Assembly: GCF_015689335.1 (NCBI RefSeq)
Contig: NZ_CP065053.1
Location: 6,820,001-6,884,000, forward strand
Length of the DNA: 64,000 nucleotides
Reading direction: 5' to 3'
DNA from: Massilia antarctica
GTDB lineage: Bacteria; Pseudomonadota; Gammaproteobacteria; Burkholderiales; Burkholderiaceae_D
Positions within the stretch are counted from its first letter, which is position 1; the number at the start of each line of letters is the position of its first letter. The notes under the pieces are model-generated. The model saw only the letters and a list, made by a program, of their open reading frames with translations. It made no database searches and was not told where the DNA came from. Both the position numbers and the translations under genes were made by a program. Shown one piece after another: positions 9,171-18,548 of this stretch.

Positions 9171-11276
9171 ATGGCTGCTACCCCAATCAAGCGCGGCGTC
9201 GTCCTGGTGGCGGACGACGATCCGGTCATGCGCCTGCTGATGCTCGAAATGCTCGGCCAGGTCGGCCTGGACGCGATCGAAGCGGAGGACGGGCTGCAGG
9301 CCGTCGCCCTCTACCAGAGCATGGCGCCGGACCTGATCCTGCTCGACGTCGACATGCCCAACATGGACGGCTTCTCGGCCTGCCGCGAAATCCGCCGCAT
9401 CGAAACCGGCGCCCCGGTACCGATCATCATGGTCACCGGCGGCGACGACATCGAAGCCGTCACCAATGCCTACGAGGCCGGCGCCACCGACTTCGTGTCG
9501 AAGCCGATCAACTGGCCAATCCTGGGCCACCGCGTGCTGTACGTGCTGCGCGCCAGCGACGCCATCGTGCGGCTGCGCATCGCCGACGCCCACAACCGCG
9601 CGGTGCTGGCCGCCATCCCCGACACCTTTTTCCGGCTCGGCAAGGACGGCGTCTACCTCGATTACGAACAGGGTCACGACGCCTCGGCCGCCATGCCGGC
9701 GGAGCTGTGCGTGGGCAAGCACATCACCGAGGTGCTCCCGCGCGACATCGCCGAGCGCCTGCTCGAACAGATGCACTGCGTGCTCGATACCCAGCACGTG
9801 CGCTCGGTCGAATATGAACTGGTCAGCTTCGGGCTGGTGCAGCACTTCGAGGCGCGCCTGGTGGCCACCGGGCCGAATGAAGTGCTCGGGCTGGTGCGCG
9901 ACATCAGCGAACGGCGCCGCACCGAGGAACAGATCCGCCGCCTGGCCTATTGCGACAGCCTGACCGGCATCCCGAACCGCCAGGCGTTTCTCGAAACCCT
10001 GGAACGCGAGCTGCACCGCTCCAAGGTCGGCAAGAAGAAGTTCGCGGTGCTGTTCATGGACCTCGACGCCTTCAAGCGCATCAACGACACCCTGGGCCAC
10101 AACGTGGGCGACCATCTGCTCAAGATCGTCTCGGAGCGCCTGCGCGAAACCATCCGCCCGAGCGACCTGGTCTCGCGCGGGGACCAGTCGCACAACCTGG
10201 CGCGCCTGGGCGGCGACGAATTCACGATCCTGATTCCCGACCTGGAGCGGGTCGAGAACGCGCTCAATGTGGCGCACCGGGTCAAGGAAGCGATGCGCCG
10301 CCCCTTCCTGATCGAGGGACACGAGATTTTTGTCACGGCCAGCATCGGCATTTCGCTGTTCCCCGAGGACGGCGATGATTGCGATTCGCTGCTCAAGTTC
10401 GCCGACACCGCCATGTATCACGCCAAGAACTGCGGCAAGAACAACGCCAAGCTATACAGTTCCTCGCTGACGATGCAGATCATGAGCCACGTGAAGCTCG
10501 AAGTGGGCTTGCGCAAGGCGCTCAGGAACGAAGAGCTGTATTTGCTGTACCAGCCGCAGATCGACGTGCGCTCGTCCGAGATCGTCGGCGTCGAAGCGCT
10601 GGTGCGCTGGCGTCATCCGGAGCGCGGCATCATCTCGCCGACCGAGTTCATTCCGCTGGCCGAGGAGACCGGGTTGATCGTGCCGATCGGCGAGTGGGTG
10701 CTGCGCACCGCCTGCAACCAGGCCAAGGCCTGGCACAAGGCGACCGGGCGCTCGATCCGCATGGCGGTCAATCTGTCGGCCAAGCAGTTCAAGGATGAAA
10801 ACCTGACCCAGATCGTGCTCTCGGCGCTGCACGATTCGGGACTCGATCCCAAGATGCTGGAGCTGGAATTGACCGAAGGGACCTTGATGGACGACGCCAA
10901 GGCGACCATGGGGACCCTGGAGCAGTTGCGCGGGATTGGCGTGTACCTGTCGATCGACGATTTTGGTACCGGGTACTCGTCGATGAATTACCTCAAGCGC
11001 TTTGACGTGCGCGCACTCAAGATCGACAAGAGCTTCATTTGCGGGCTGCCGCAGGATTCGGAAAACGCCGCGATCACGCGCGCCATCATCGCCATGGCGC
11101 ATGGATTGAAGATGGTGGTGGTGGCCGAAGGCGTCGAGACCGATGAACAGCTGGTGCTGCTGGAGGAGTACGGGTGCGACCTGGTGCAGGGCTTCTATCT
11201 GGGACATCCGTCGCCGCATGAATCGATCACCTTGATGCTCAATAAGGCCAGTGCGATGGCGCTGGCGATGAAATAG
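9171..11276 (+). CDS. response regulator with PAS, GGDEF and EAL domains
   Basis: 701-residue c-di-GMP signalling protein. The receiver (residues about 8-130) starts [17 protein letters not shown], with Asp59 in [13 protein letters not shown] and Lys in [13 protein letters not shown]-like region follows at about 145-250. The GGDEF domain has an intact LGGDEF at about 347-351, and the EAL domain has [34 protein letters not shown] and [11 protein letters not shown]. Both catalytic domains keep their signature residues, so cyclase, phosphodiesterase or bifunctional activity are all possible. The ATG at 9171 follows GAGAAGGA and lies 2 bp after the hybrid kinase stop, so the two are one operon and probably one phosphorelay. 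The upstream in-frame extension overlaps the kinase and was rejected. Confidence 0.94.
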   Translation: MAATPIKRGVVLVADDDPVMRLLMLEMLGQVGLDAIEAEDGLQAVALYQSMAPDLILLDVDMPNMDGFSACREIRRIETGAPVPIIMVTGGDDIEAVTNAYEAGATDFVSKPINWPILGHRVLYVLRASDAIVRLRIADAHNRAVLAAIPDTFFRLGKDGVYLDYEQGHDASAAMPAELCVGKHITEVLPRDIAERLLEQMHCVLDTQHVRSVEYELVSFGLVQHFEARLVATGPNEVLGLVRDISERRRTEEQIRRLAYCDSLTGIPNRQAFLETLERELHRSKVGKKKFAVLFMDLDAFKRINDTLGHNVGDHLLKIVSERLRETIRPSDLVSRGDQSHNLARLGGDEFTILIPDLERVENALNVAHRVKEAMRRPFLIEGHEIFVTASIGISLFPEDGDDCDSLLKFADTAMYHAKNCGKNNAKLYSSSLTMQIMSHVKLEVGLRKALRNEELYLLYQPQIDVRSSEIVGVEALVRWRHPERGIISPTEFIPLAEETGLIVPIGEWVLRTACNQAKAWHKATGRSIRMAVNLSAKQFKDENLTQIVLSALHDSGLDPKMLELELTEGTLMDDAKATMGTLEQLRGIGVYLSIDDFGTGYSSMNYLKRFDVRALKIDKSFICGLPQDSENAAITRAIIAMAHGLKMVVVAEGVETDEQLVLLEEYGCDLVQGFYLGHPSPHESITLMLNKASAMALAMK

Positions 11277-11310
11277 AGCGGGCCGCATCCTCACACCGTT
11301 ATCCTGAAAA

Positions 11311-11394
11311 CCGTCGTTCCCGCGCAGGCGGGAACCCATATCACATCAACTGAACGAAGGTGCTATAGGGGGAACGCATGCGCGGGAACGACGG
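11311..11394. repeat. REP-like inverted repeat between convergent genes
   Basis: A perfect 14-bp inverted repeat, CCGTCGTTCCCGCG at 11311-11324 and its complement at 11381-11394, brackets a 56-bp spacer. The left arm continues CAGGCGGGAACCCA and is itself self-complementary. It lies between the convergent ends of the GGDEF-EAL gene and the acylase gene. A close relative occurs at 56544-56631, which marks it as a dispersed extragenic palindrome. It could also act as a bidirectional terminator. Confidence 0.8.
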
Positions 11395-11445
11395 AACGGG
11401 ATGCTGGGCGAGGAAGACGGCGTGTAGGCCACGGTTCAATCAGGG

Positions 11446-13845
11446 TCACTTGAACGTCAGCGTATGCCGCGCCACCCCCGGCAGCAACGGCGTCGGTTTC
11501 CCACTGACCCAATCGGCATGACCATCCATGAAATACGGCGACAGCGGATGTCCGCTCTGCCCACCCGGCATGTTGAACACGCCCTGCTCTTCCTTCCCCG
11601 GCGACACCGTCATCCGCTCCGACTGGCCGAAATTTTTACCCGCCACGCGCGGCATGTTGGCGTCGCCCGGCAGCATGTCGGCCGGTGCGCTGATCCAGCG
11701 CGCCAGGAATGGCGCGGCGGCGGCAATCGGATGCGCAATGGCCGCCGTATTGCGCTGACCCCAGGTCGCAGCGGACAATGGCGTGCCATCGGCCGCCAGT
11801 TCCGTGATCACCCTGTCGATCGCTTCGAGCTGCACCGACTGCCAGTTCGCATGCCCCGGCGGTAACCAGGCCAGCGGCTGTTCATCGAGCAGGCGCGCGA
11901 CCACTTCCGGCCAGCGCGACGTCGCCAGCGCCATGTTCGACTTCGGATGCAGCGCCGCCAGTTCGCCGTCGGCTCCCTCGAACAGCACGTTCCCCACCGC
12001 CCACATGAAGTGGCGCGCCAGCCGGTAGCCGACCGAATCGACGCTGGCGCGTCCGCTCCAGCTCTTGTTCAACAGGTCCAGGAACTGCGCGCGCTGCGGC
12101 TTGTCCCGCAGCGCCGCAGGATCGAGCACCTTGACCGCGCGCGCGCGCCACGGGGCGATGAACAGTGCGCGGTCGTCCAGCGCCACGCCGTACACGCCCG
12201 CCAGGTCGGTCTTCGGTCCCAGCGCGGCCAGTCCATCGCGGATCTGGCGGTTGCGCGCGCCGATGTCGAAGCCGCCGTCGCCGAGGATCTGCGCCTGCGC
12301 GCCATTTAACTGGCGGCTGTTGGCCGTGGACAGCTGGCCACCGGGCGGATTGACCACGCGCGGATAATCGGCTGGCGCCAGCGCACCGTCAAACGTGGCT
12401 TGCCCGCCATCGACGGCCAGCGGATAGGTGGCGCCGCTGCCCGGCTGCGCGCGGCGCGGCAGCGGCCCGGAGATGGTCCAGCCGATATTGCCCTTGTCAT
12501 CGCCGCCGACGAAATTCTGCGACGGGATGCCGATGGTGGCCGCGATCGACAAGGCTTCATCAAGCGTGTCGGCCATCTCGAGCCGGATCGGATCGAGATT
12601 GAGCGAGGCCGGCGCGTGCGCCAGCCAGTGGATGGCATACGGCCGCCCGCCGCTCTCGCGCACGGGGCCGAGCGAGGTGTCGAGCACCGTCATCCGCTCG
12701 GCTGGCGCGCCCTTGACCAAAATGGTTTCGACCACGCCGGCCGGCTTCTCCCAGCCCGCCGGGGTGCGCAACTGGTCCCGGTGCTGCGCGTCCTGGCCCA
12801 GCATCACCAGGTCGAGCAGATCGGCGTAGCTGTTGGTGTAGCCCCAGGCCACATGGCCGTTGCTGCCGGCGATGATGACCGGCGGCGCGCCCGGCAAGGT
12901 GACGCCGACGATGCGGCGCGGCGCGCCCTTGGCGTCGGGGTACTGGATCGCCAGGCGGTACCAGATGTTGGGCAGGGAGAGGCCCAGGTGCATGTCGTCG
13001 GCGACGATGGCCACGCCATCCTTGCTGCGGCTGCCGGCCAGCGCCCAGTTGTTGCTGCCGACCGAATCGATGAAGTCGGCAGCGGCGCTCTTGTGCACGT
13101 CGGCGTGGCGCGGCTTGCCCCACCATGCCGGCGGCAGCGGCGGGACCGGCACCGGCGCGACGGCGACACCGTCGGCGTCGAGCGGGGCATCCCACTTGCT
13201 GGCCTCGGGCAGCAGGAAGGCCAGTTGCGCGGCGTCGCTGTGGTCGCGAATCCAGCCGCGCGTCAGTTCGCGCGGTTCGACCGTGCCTTGCAGGTCGAAG
13301 TACATCGCGCACACCACCAGCAGCGAGTCTTCCGCGCTCCAGGGACGCGGCTTGACGCCGATCAGGGCGTATTCGAATGGGTTGGCGCCGAGCGCCGCCA
13401 GGCCGGCATTGACGCCGGCGACATAGCGCTCGAGCAGCTGGCGGTCGGCGGGAGCGAGCAGCTTGAGCGACGCGGCCACGCGCGCGCGGAAGCGGTGCAG
13501 GCGGTTGGCGCGGTCGCGCGGCAAGGCGCGCGCGCCGAACAGTTCGGCCAGTTCGCCGGCGCCCACGCGGCGCAGCAAATCCATCTGGAAGTAGCGTTCC
13601 TGCGCATGCACGAAGCCGGTGGCGTAGGCGACGTCGGCGCGGCGCTCGCCTGTGATCAGCGGCACGCCGCGCTCGTCGCGCGCCACCGTGACCGGGGCCG
13701 ACAGGCCGGGAGCCCGGATCTCGCCGTCCAGCAGGGCCAGGCTGGCGCGCAGGTACAGCCACACGGCCAGCGCGGCGAGCACCAGCAGGACAAGCAGGCC
13801 GAGCAGCAGCCGTAAGGACCAGACTTTGATTCCACGCGTACGCAT
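11446..13845 (-). CDS. penicillin-acylase-family Ntn hydrolase
   Basis: 799-residue precursor of a peptidase S45 amidohydrolase. Family members autocleave into alpha and beta chains and hydrolyse N-acyl groups of beta-lactams, homoserine lactones or lipids. The N-terminus carries one membrane or signal segment (LRLLLGLLVLLVLAALAVWL). The alpha-chain motif is TGFVHAQERYFQMDLLRR. The cleavage site and catalytic N-terminal Ser is Ser264 in DSVGSNNWALAGSRS, after a Pro-rich spacer. Downstream motifs include NVVW-like GHVAWGYTNSYAD and the late GKNFGQSERM region. The ATG at 13843-13845 starts just before the hydrophobic segment. Substrate cannot be told from sequence; acyl-homoserine-lactone or penicillin-type amides are both possible. 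Confidence 0.93.
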   Translation of the reverse strand: MRTRGIKVWSLRLLLGLLVLLVLAALAVWLYLRASLALLDGEIRAPGLSAPVTVARDERGVPLITGERRADVAYATGFVHAQERYFQMDLLRRVGAGELAELFGARALPRDRANRLHRFRARVAASLKLLAPADRQLLERYVAGVNAGLAALGANPFEYALIGVKPRPWSAEDSLLVVCAMYFDLQGTVEPRELTRGWIRDHSDAAQLAFLLPEASKWDAPLDADGVAVAPVPVPPLPPAWWGKPRHADVHKSAAADFIDSVGSNNWALAGSRSKDGVAIVADDMHLGLSLPNIWYRLAIQYPDAKGAPRRIVGVTLPGAPPVIIAGSNGHVAWGYTNSYADLLDLVMLGQDAQHRDQLRTPAGWEKPAGVVETILVKGAPAERMTVLDTSLGPVRESGGRPYAIHWLAHAPASLNLDPIRLEMADTLDEALSIAATIGIPSQNFVGGDDKGNIGWTISGPLPRRAQPGSGATYPLAVDGGQATFDGALAPADYPRVVNPPGGQLSTANSRQLNGAQAQILGDGGFDIGARNRQIRDGLAALGPKTDLAGVYGVALDDRALFIAPWRARAVKVLDPAALRDKPQRAQFLDLLNKSWSGRASVDSVGYRLARHFMWAVGNVLFEGADGELAALHPKSNMALATSRWPEVVARLLDEQPLAWLPPGHANWQSVQLEAIDRVITELAADGTPLSAATWGQRNTAAIAHPIAAAAPFLARWISAPADMLPGDANMPRVAGKNFGQSERMTVSPGKEEQGVFNMPGGQSGHPLSPYFMDGHADWVSGKPTPLLPGVARHTLTFK

Positions 13846-14060
13846 ACGATTCCCCGGGGTTGATTTCGCAAGGCATCTTGCCAGAAAAAACCGGCTGCGC
13901 GCAAACATTGTTGATATCACCGTCAGCGCGAGACTGGAACATGTGCGAGGTTCCCCTTGACCGTTTGATATGGATCACGCCCATGTCCAACCGTCCACTT
14001 AAGCTATGTCAAGGAGATGCACGACCGCGCGCAAAGTGGGCGTGCGGAAAGGAGATAGTG

Positions 14061-14345
14061 ATGCGTAAGCTCATGACGGTGTGGATTGGCGCGCTGCTGC
14101 TCGCCGGCTGCGCCACGCCGCAGGAACGGGCCGCCGCGGCGCAGGCGGAGATGGAGCGGATGATAGTCGTGTACGGCCCGGCTTGTTCCAGGCTCGGCTA
14201 TCCCTCCAGCTCGGATTCGTGGCGCAATTGCGTACTGCAACTCAGCGCGCGGGACGATCTCGAGCGCTACGGCTATCCGCACTATGACGGCGCCCTGGGC
14301 CGGTCGCACTGGTCGCTGGGCGGCTATTGGGGGCCTTACTGGTAA
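14061..14345 (+). CDS. small lipoprotein
   Basis: 94-residue secreted protein with a clear lipobox: MRKLMTVWIGALLLAGCATP, cleavage before Cys. The mature part contains CSRLGYPSSSDSWRNCVLQL, with two further Cys that could pair, and an aromatic C-terminus GGYWGPYW. AAAGGAGATAG lies directly before the ATG, so the start is secure. The last 104 bp overlap the 3' end of the convergent deacetylase gene. No function recognised. Confidence 0.85.
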   Translation: MRKLMTVWIGALLLAGCATPQERAAAAQAEMERMIVVYGPACSRLGYPSSSDSWRNCVLQLSARDDLERYGYPHYDGALGRSHWSLGGYWGPYW

Positions 14346-15111
14346 GGTCCGCGCCCCATTGACGGGCAAAGCCGCTCTTGGTCAGCGCCACGCGCGATTG
14401 CAACAAATGGTTGATGAGTTGCTGCGCATGGCGCACCAGCGCGGGGTGGCGGGCGTCGCGCGGGTGCAGGGCCAGGCGTATCAGTGGCGACGCGTGCAGG
14501 AGCCGGGCAAGGGTCCAGGCGAGCCGGGGCGAAACGATACGCCCGGTGCGGTTGCGCGCCGCATACACCAGGGATGGCGATAGCAAGGCGGGGGGCGATG
14601 GCGCGGGCATCAGAAGGTGAAAATGGCTCCATGTGGTCGTGTAGAGAAACGGGTAGCTGCGCACCGCCTCCCATGCACCGTCACTGAGCAGCCACGCAGG
14701 CGCGACAAACCCGCTGACGGGCCAGCCCCGCTCATCGAACCAAGCCAGTCCCAGTTCGATGCGGCGCCTCGCCTCGTCCGGATCGAGCGCGGCGAATTCG
14801 CCCTCGCCTTCGGTGTACACACTGCGCAAAAAGCGGCCGCGCCAGCCGCCACCCGGCGCGGCCGTATCTACATGCGTGTAACCGTGCAGCGCGATTTCGT
14901 GACCATCGGCCAGCAGGCTGTCGAGCGTCGCATCGCACGCAAGCGAGCGCCCTCCGCCGCCATGCCAGCGCGGCACCGCCAGCCACGTGACGGGAATATC
15001 GGCCACCGCCCGCACGGCCAGCAGCAGGCGCCGGCAGTCGGGCCAGGTGGCCGGCGCGACGTCGTGGATGACGACGCACAGCGCCGCCTGCTCATTCAGC
15101 GGCGCAGACAC
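14242..15111 (-). CDS. DUF2334-type polysaccharide deacetylase
   Basis: 289-residue NodB-like carbohydrate esterase. Features are the metal-binding Asp in CVVIHDVAPATWPD, the His pair in LHGYTHVD, PVSGFVAPAWLLSDGAWEAV, and a late LALHPRDARHP. It starts at a GTG (15109-15111), overlapping the end of the glycosyltransferase gene by 20 bp, so the two form one operon and probably act on the same surface glycan. The last 30 or so residues (after ARQWGADL) are low-complexity and read antisense through the lipoprotein gene, which suggests loss of an older stop codon. Confidence 0.85.
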   Translation of the reverse strand: MSAPLNEQAALCVVIHDVAPATWPDCRRLLLAVRAVADIPVTWLAVPRWHGGGGRSLACDATLDSLLADGHEIALHGYTHVDTAAPGGGWRGRFLRSVYTEGEGEFAALDPDEARRRIELGLAWFDERGWPVSGFVAPAWLLSDGAWEAVRSYPFLYTTTWSHFHLLMPAPSPPALLSPSLVYAARNRTGRIVSPRLAWTLARLLHASPLIRLALHPRDARHPALVRHAQQLINHLLQSRVALTKSGFARQWGADLTSKAPNSRPATSATGPGRRHSADSRSARDRPAR

Positions 15112-16228
15112 GCTCGGCCTCCAGGTCGGCCCGCGCGCGCGACGCCAGCAAGCCCGCGTAGCGGTTCATCAGCTGCGGCATGATGCGGTTCCAGTCGTAA
15201 TAATCGTGCGCCTTGCGCGAGGCCGCGCGCGACATCGATACCAGGTCCTTGCCGAAGATCGCCTCGATGCCTTGCGCCAGGCTGTCGACACTGTTGGGCG
15301 GCACCACGATGCCCGTGCTGTCGTCGATCAGTTCGGCCACGCTGCCGCCGCGCGTGCCCACCACGGGCAAGCCGCACGCCATCGCTTCGGGCACGATCAG
15401 GCCGAAGGTTTCGCAGTCGCCGGGATGGACCAGCACATCGCAGCTGGCCAGCAGGCCGGCCAGCACGCGCTGGTCGCGCTGGAAGGCGATCACCTTGGTG
15501 CGGGCGCAGCGCGGCACCGCGGCGCCGCCGCCGATCAGCAGCAAGTGGTATGGCGCCCCCAGTTTGCGCACGGCGTCGATCAGCACCGTCAGCTTTTTCT
15601 CGGCGGTGAAGCGGCCGGCGTAGACCAGCAGCCGCGTATCCGGCGCCACTCCGAGGCGTTCGCGCAGGGACGCGCTGCGGCGCTGCGGACAAAACGTGTG
15701 GATGTCGATTCCGAGCGGCTGGTGCACCACGTCGCGCACGCCCATGCCGGCCAACTGGTGCATCATCAGCCGGCTCGGCGCGAACACCAGGTCGAACTGG
15801 CCGTACAAATGGGCCAGGTAGGCGCTGGCGGCGCGCCGCGCGGCCTGGCCGAAGCGGTCGAGCACGAGGCGCGACAAATCGGAATGGTAGAAGGCGACCG
15901 CCGGCACGCCCAGCTTGCGCCGCACGCGCAACGCCGCCCATGCGCCATGGCCGGCGTCGCCCGCTTCGATCAGGTCCGGCCGCAGGCCGAGCATGATGCG
16001 CGCGGACGCGCCGATCGCGAGCGGCATGCGAAAGCCATGCACGCCGGGAAAGGCGATGGCGGGAACACGCCGCAATGCCGGTGTGCCGTCGCGGCTGTCG
16101 ACATTGGTACTGAGGATGGTGTGGCGCACCCGGTTGCGCTGCGCGAGCCAGGCGGCCTTGGCGTTGAGATAGGTGCTCACGCCGCCGCCTTGCGCGGCAT
16201 AAAACATGGTGATGTCGACGAGGTGCAT
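15092..16228 (-). CDS. GT4-family glycosyltransferase
   Basis: 378-residue retaining glycosyltransferase with the GT-B fold. The N-terminus MHLVDITMFYAAQGGGVSTY is the acceptor-side Rossmann loop. The nucleotide-sugar side has LLVYAGRFTAEKKLTVLIDA and the E-x7-E motif in DCETFGLIVPEAMACGLPVV. The best general resemblance is to GDP-mannose-dependent alpha-mannosyltransferases, though the donor is not proven. No membrane segment is present, so it acts at the cytoplasmic face. The ATG at 16226-16228 fits the family start. The deacetylase gene downstream overlaps its 3' end, giving a two-gene glycan unit. Confidence 0.9.
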   Translation of the reverse strand: MHLVDITMFYAAQGGGVSTYLNAKAAWLAQRNRVRHTILSTNVDSRDGTPALRRVPAIAFPGVHGFRMPLAIGASARIMLGLRPDLIEAGDAGHGAWAALRVRRKLGVPAVAFYHSDLSRLVLDRFGQAARRAASAYLAHLYGQFDLVFAPSRLMMHQLAGMGVRDVVHQPLGIDIHTFCPQRRSASLRERLGVAPDTRLLVYAGRFTAEKKLTVLIDAVRKLGAPYHLLLIGGGAAVPRCARTKVIAFQRDQRVLAGLLASCDVLVHPGDCETFGLIVPEAMACGLPVVGTRGGSVAELIDDSTGIVVPPNSVDSLAQGIEAIFGKDLVSMSRAASRKAHDYYDWNRIMPQLMNRYAGLLASRARADLEAERVCAAE

Positions 16229-16365
16229 GCTGGTGGACTCGGTTGGGAGAGCACACCATAGCAGCGGACAGCGGGTGGAGTTTGAGCGCACGCAAACGCG
16301 CGCCGCGCGGCGCCAGGGTGGAAACCGCTAGCTGCGAGCCCGGCCTGCCCGCCGCCGGGATGCGT

Positions 16366-17586
16366 CTACAGCACCTTGGCCTGTCTCAGGGCGGCAATCG
16401 CATCGGCGTCATAGCCGAGGCTGGCAAGGATGTCGTCGGTGTGTTCACCCAAGGTCGGGCCGAGCCAGCGGGTCTGGCCCGGCGTGGCCGACAGCTTGGG
16501 CGTGATGGCGGGCAGCTTGACCGGCGTGCCGTCGGCGAAGTGGTGCTGCTCGAACATGTCGCGCGCGAGGAACTGCGGGTCGCTCATCATGTCGCGCACC
16601 GAATAGATCTTGCCGGCCGGGACATCGGCGGCTTGCAAGGTCGCCAGCGCGCTATCGATGCTTTGGGTGGCGCACCAGGCTTGAATAGCCTCGTCGATCT
16701 CGGCGCTGCGCGGCACGCGGCCATCGTTGCGCGCCAGCTGCGGATCGCCCGCCATGTCGATGCGGCCCATGGCCAGCATCAGGCGCTTGAAGATGGCGTC
16801 GCCATTGCCGGCGATGACGATGTTCTCGCCGTCGCCGGTGGTGTAGGTATTCGACGGCACGATGCCCGGCAGCGCGCCGCCGGTACGCTCGCGCACCACG
16901 CCGGCGTGGTCGAACTCGGGCACCAGCGACTCCATCAGATTGAACACGGCTTCGTACAGGGCCACGTCGACCATCTGCCCTTCGCCGTCCACCCTCCCGC
17001 CGGTGGCATCGCGGTGGCGCAGCGCCATCATGGCGCCGATCACGCCGTGCAGCGCGGCCACCGAGTCGCCGATCGACACGCCCACCCGCACCGGCGGGCG
17101 GTCCGGATGGCCGGACACATAGCGCAGCCCGCCCATCGATTCGCCGATGGCGCCGAAGCCCGGCTGGTCCTTCATCGGGCCCGTCTGGCCGAAGCCGGAC
17201 AGGCGCACCATGATCGCGGCCGGGTTGAGGGCCTTGATCTGTTCATAGCCGATGCCCCATTTTTCGAGCACGCCGGGGCGGTAATTTTCGATGATGATGT
17301 CCGCTTCCAAGGCCAGCTGCCTGGCGATGGCGCGGCCGCGTTCATCCTTCATGTTGAGGGTGATGCTTTTCTTGTTGCGCGACTGGACCGACCACCACAG
17401 CGAGGTGCCGTCCTTGAGGATGCGCCACTGGCGGATCGGATCGCCGCCATCGGGCGCTTCGACCTTGATCACATCGGCACCGAATTCGGCCAGCATGCGC
17501 GCGCAGAACGGGCCGGCGATCAGGGTTCCCAGTTCGAGCACCTTGATACCGGCCAGTGCGCCAGGCTTGAATGGCGGCGCCGTCAT
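16366..17586 (-). CDS. class III (CaiB/BaiF) CoA-transferase
   Basis: 406-residue acyl-CoA transferase. The N-terminal LAGIKVLELGTLIAGPFCAR and FGADVIKVEAPDGGD are the family signature. The catalytic Asp is probably the one in VSIGDSVAALHG. C-terminal features include YSVRDMMSDPQFLARDMFE. The enzyme moves CoA between organic acids as a dimer of interlocked rings; the substrate is unknown. The ATG (17584-17586) shares one base with the recR stop (TGATG), so the gene is translated as the last member of dnaX-ybaB-recR, although its role is unrelated. Confidence 0.93.
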   Translation of the reverse strand: MTAPPFKPGALAGIKVLELGTLIAGPFCARMLAEFGADVIKVEAPDGGDPIRQWRILKDGTSLWWSVQSRNKKSITLNMKDERGRAIARQLALEADIIIENYRPGVLEKWGIGYEQIKALNPAAIMVRLSGFGQTGPMKDQPGFGAIGESMGGLRYVSGHPDRPPVRVGVSIGDSVAALHGVIGAMMALRHRDATGGRVDGEGQMVDVALYEAVFNLMESLVPEFDHAGVVRERTGGALPGIVPSNTYTTGDGENIVIAGNGDAIFKRLMLAMGRIDMAGDPQLARNDGRVPRSAEIDEAIQAWCATQSIDSALATLQAADVPAGKIYSVRDMMSDPQFLARDMFEQHHFADGTPVKLPAITPKLSATPGQTRWLGPTLGEHTDDILASLGYDADAIAALRQAKVL

Positions 17587-18176
17587 CAGGTGCTGCGCCG
17601 GTCGAGCATCGCGCGCGCGATGGTGCCCGGGTCGACGTATTCGAGTTCGCCGCCGACCGGCACGCCGCGCGCCAGGCGGCTCACTTTCAGGCCGCGCGCC
17701 TTGAGCATTTCGCTGATGTAGTGGGCGGTGGCTTCGCCTTCGTTGGTGAAATTGGTCGCCAGGACCACTTCGCCGACCACGCCGTCGGCCGCGCGCACCA
17801 GCAGTTTTTCGAGGTGGATGTCTTTCGGGCCAATGCCGTCGAGCGGCGACAGACGCCCCATGAGGATGAAGTACAGGCCCTTGAAGGTCAGGGTCTGCTC
17901 GATCATCATCTGGTCGGCCGGCGTCTCGACCACGCAAAGAAGAGTGGTGTCGCGCTGGTCGTCCAGGCACAGGTCGCACACTTCGGTTTCGGCGAAGGTG
18001 TTACACAGGGCGCAGTGGTGAACCGAATCGACCGCCTGATACAGCGCGCGCGAGAGCATGGCTGCGCCCTCGCGGTCGTGCTGCAGCAGGTGGAAGGCCA
18101 TGCGTTGCGCCGACTTCGGGCCAACGCCAGGCAAACGGCGCAGCGCTTCGGTCAGGAAGTCGAGCGATTTGGACAT
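17586..18176 (-). CDS. recR: recombination mediator RecR
   Basis: 196-residue RecR, which with RecO/RecF loads RecA on gapped DNA. It contains the helix-hairpin-helix [19 protein letters not shown], a four-Cys zinc finger (CALCNTF...CDLCLD), a Toprim domain ([15 protein letters not shown]) and the C-terminal [14 protein letters not shown]. Length is normal. Its ATG immediately follows the ybaB stop with no gap. Conserved dnaX-ybaB-recR order supports the call. Confidence 0.97.
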   Translation of the reverse strand: MSKSLDFLTEALRRLPGVGPKSAQRMAFHLLQHDREGAAMLSRALYQAVDSVHHCALCNTFAETEVCDLCLDDQRDTTLLCVVETPADQMMIEQTLTFKGLYFILMGRLSPLDGIGPKDIHLEKLLVRAADGVVGEVVLATNFTNEGEATAHYISEMLKARGLKVSRLARGVPVGGELEYVDPGTIARAMLDRRST

Positions 18177-18503
18177 TTAGAACGGCATCTTGAAGCCGGG
18201 CGGCAGCTGCATGCCGGCCGAGAGGCCACTCATTTTTTCGGCGGACGTCGCTTCGGCCTTGCGCACGGCGTCGTTGAAGGCAGCGGCGACCAGGTCTTCC
18301 AGCATGTCCTTGTCGTCGGCCAGCAAGGACGGGTCGATCGAAACGCGCTTGACGTCGTTCTTGCAGGTCATGACGATCTTCACGAGGCCGGCACCGGACT
18401 GGCCTTCGACTTCGACGTTGGCCAACTGTTCCTGCGCCTTCTTCATGTTGTCCTGCATGGCTTGCGCCTGTTTCATCAAGCCTGCGAGCTGGTTCTTCAT
18501 CAT
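18177..18503 (-). CDS. ybaB: YbaB/EbfC nucleoid-associated protein
   Basis: 108-residue YbaB/EbfC DNA-binding protein. The N-terminal helix is [20 protein letters not shown], then a [19 protein letters not shown] strand region, then [17 protein letters not shown] and a Gly/Met/Pro-rich tail. It binds DNA as a dimer. It sits between dnaX (45-bp gap) and recR (no gap) as in most bacteria. Confidence 0.96.
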   Translation of the reverse strand: MMKNQLAGLMKQAQAMQDNMKKAQEQLANVEVEGQSGAGLVKIVMTCKNDVKRVSIDPSLLADDKDMLEDLVAAAFNDAVRKAEATSAEKMSGLSAGMQLPPGFKMPF

Positions 18504-18548
18504 AGTGGTTCTCCGGGATTCAAAAAATAGTCAATTAGGGGTGTGGGG

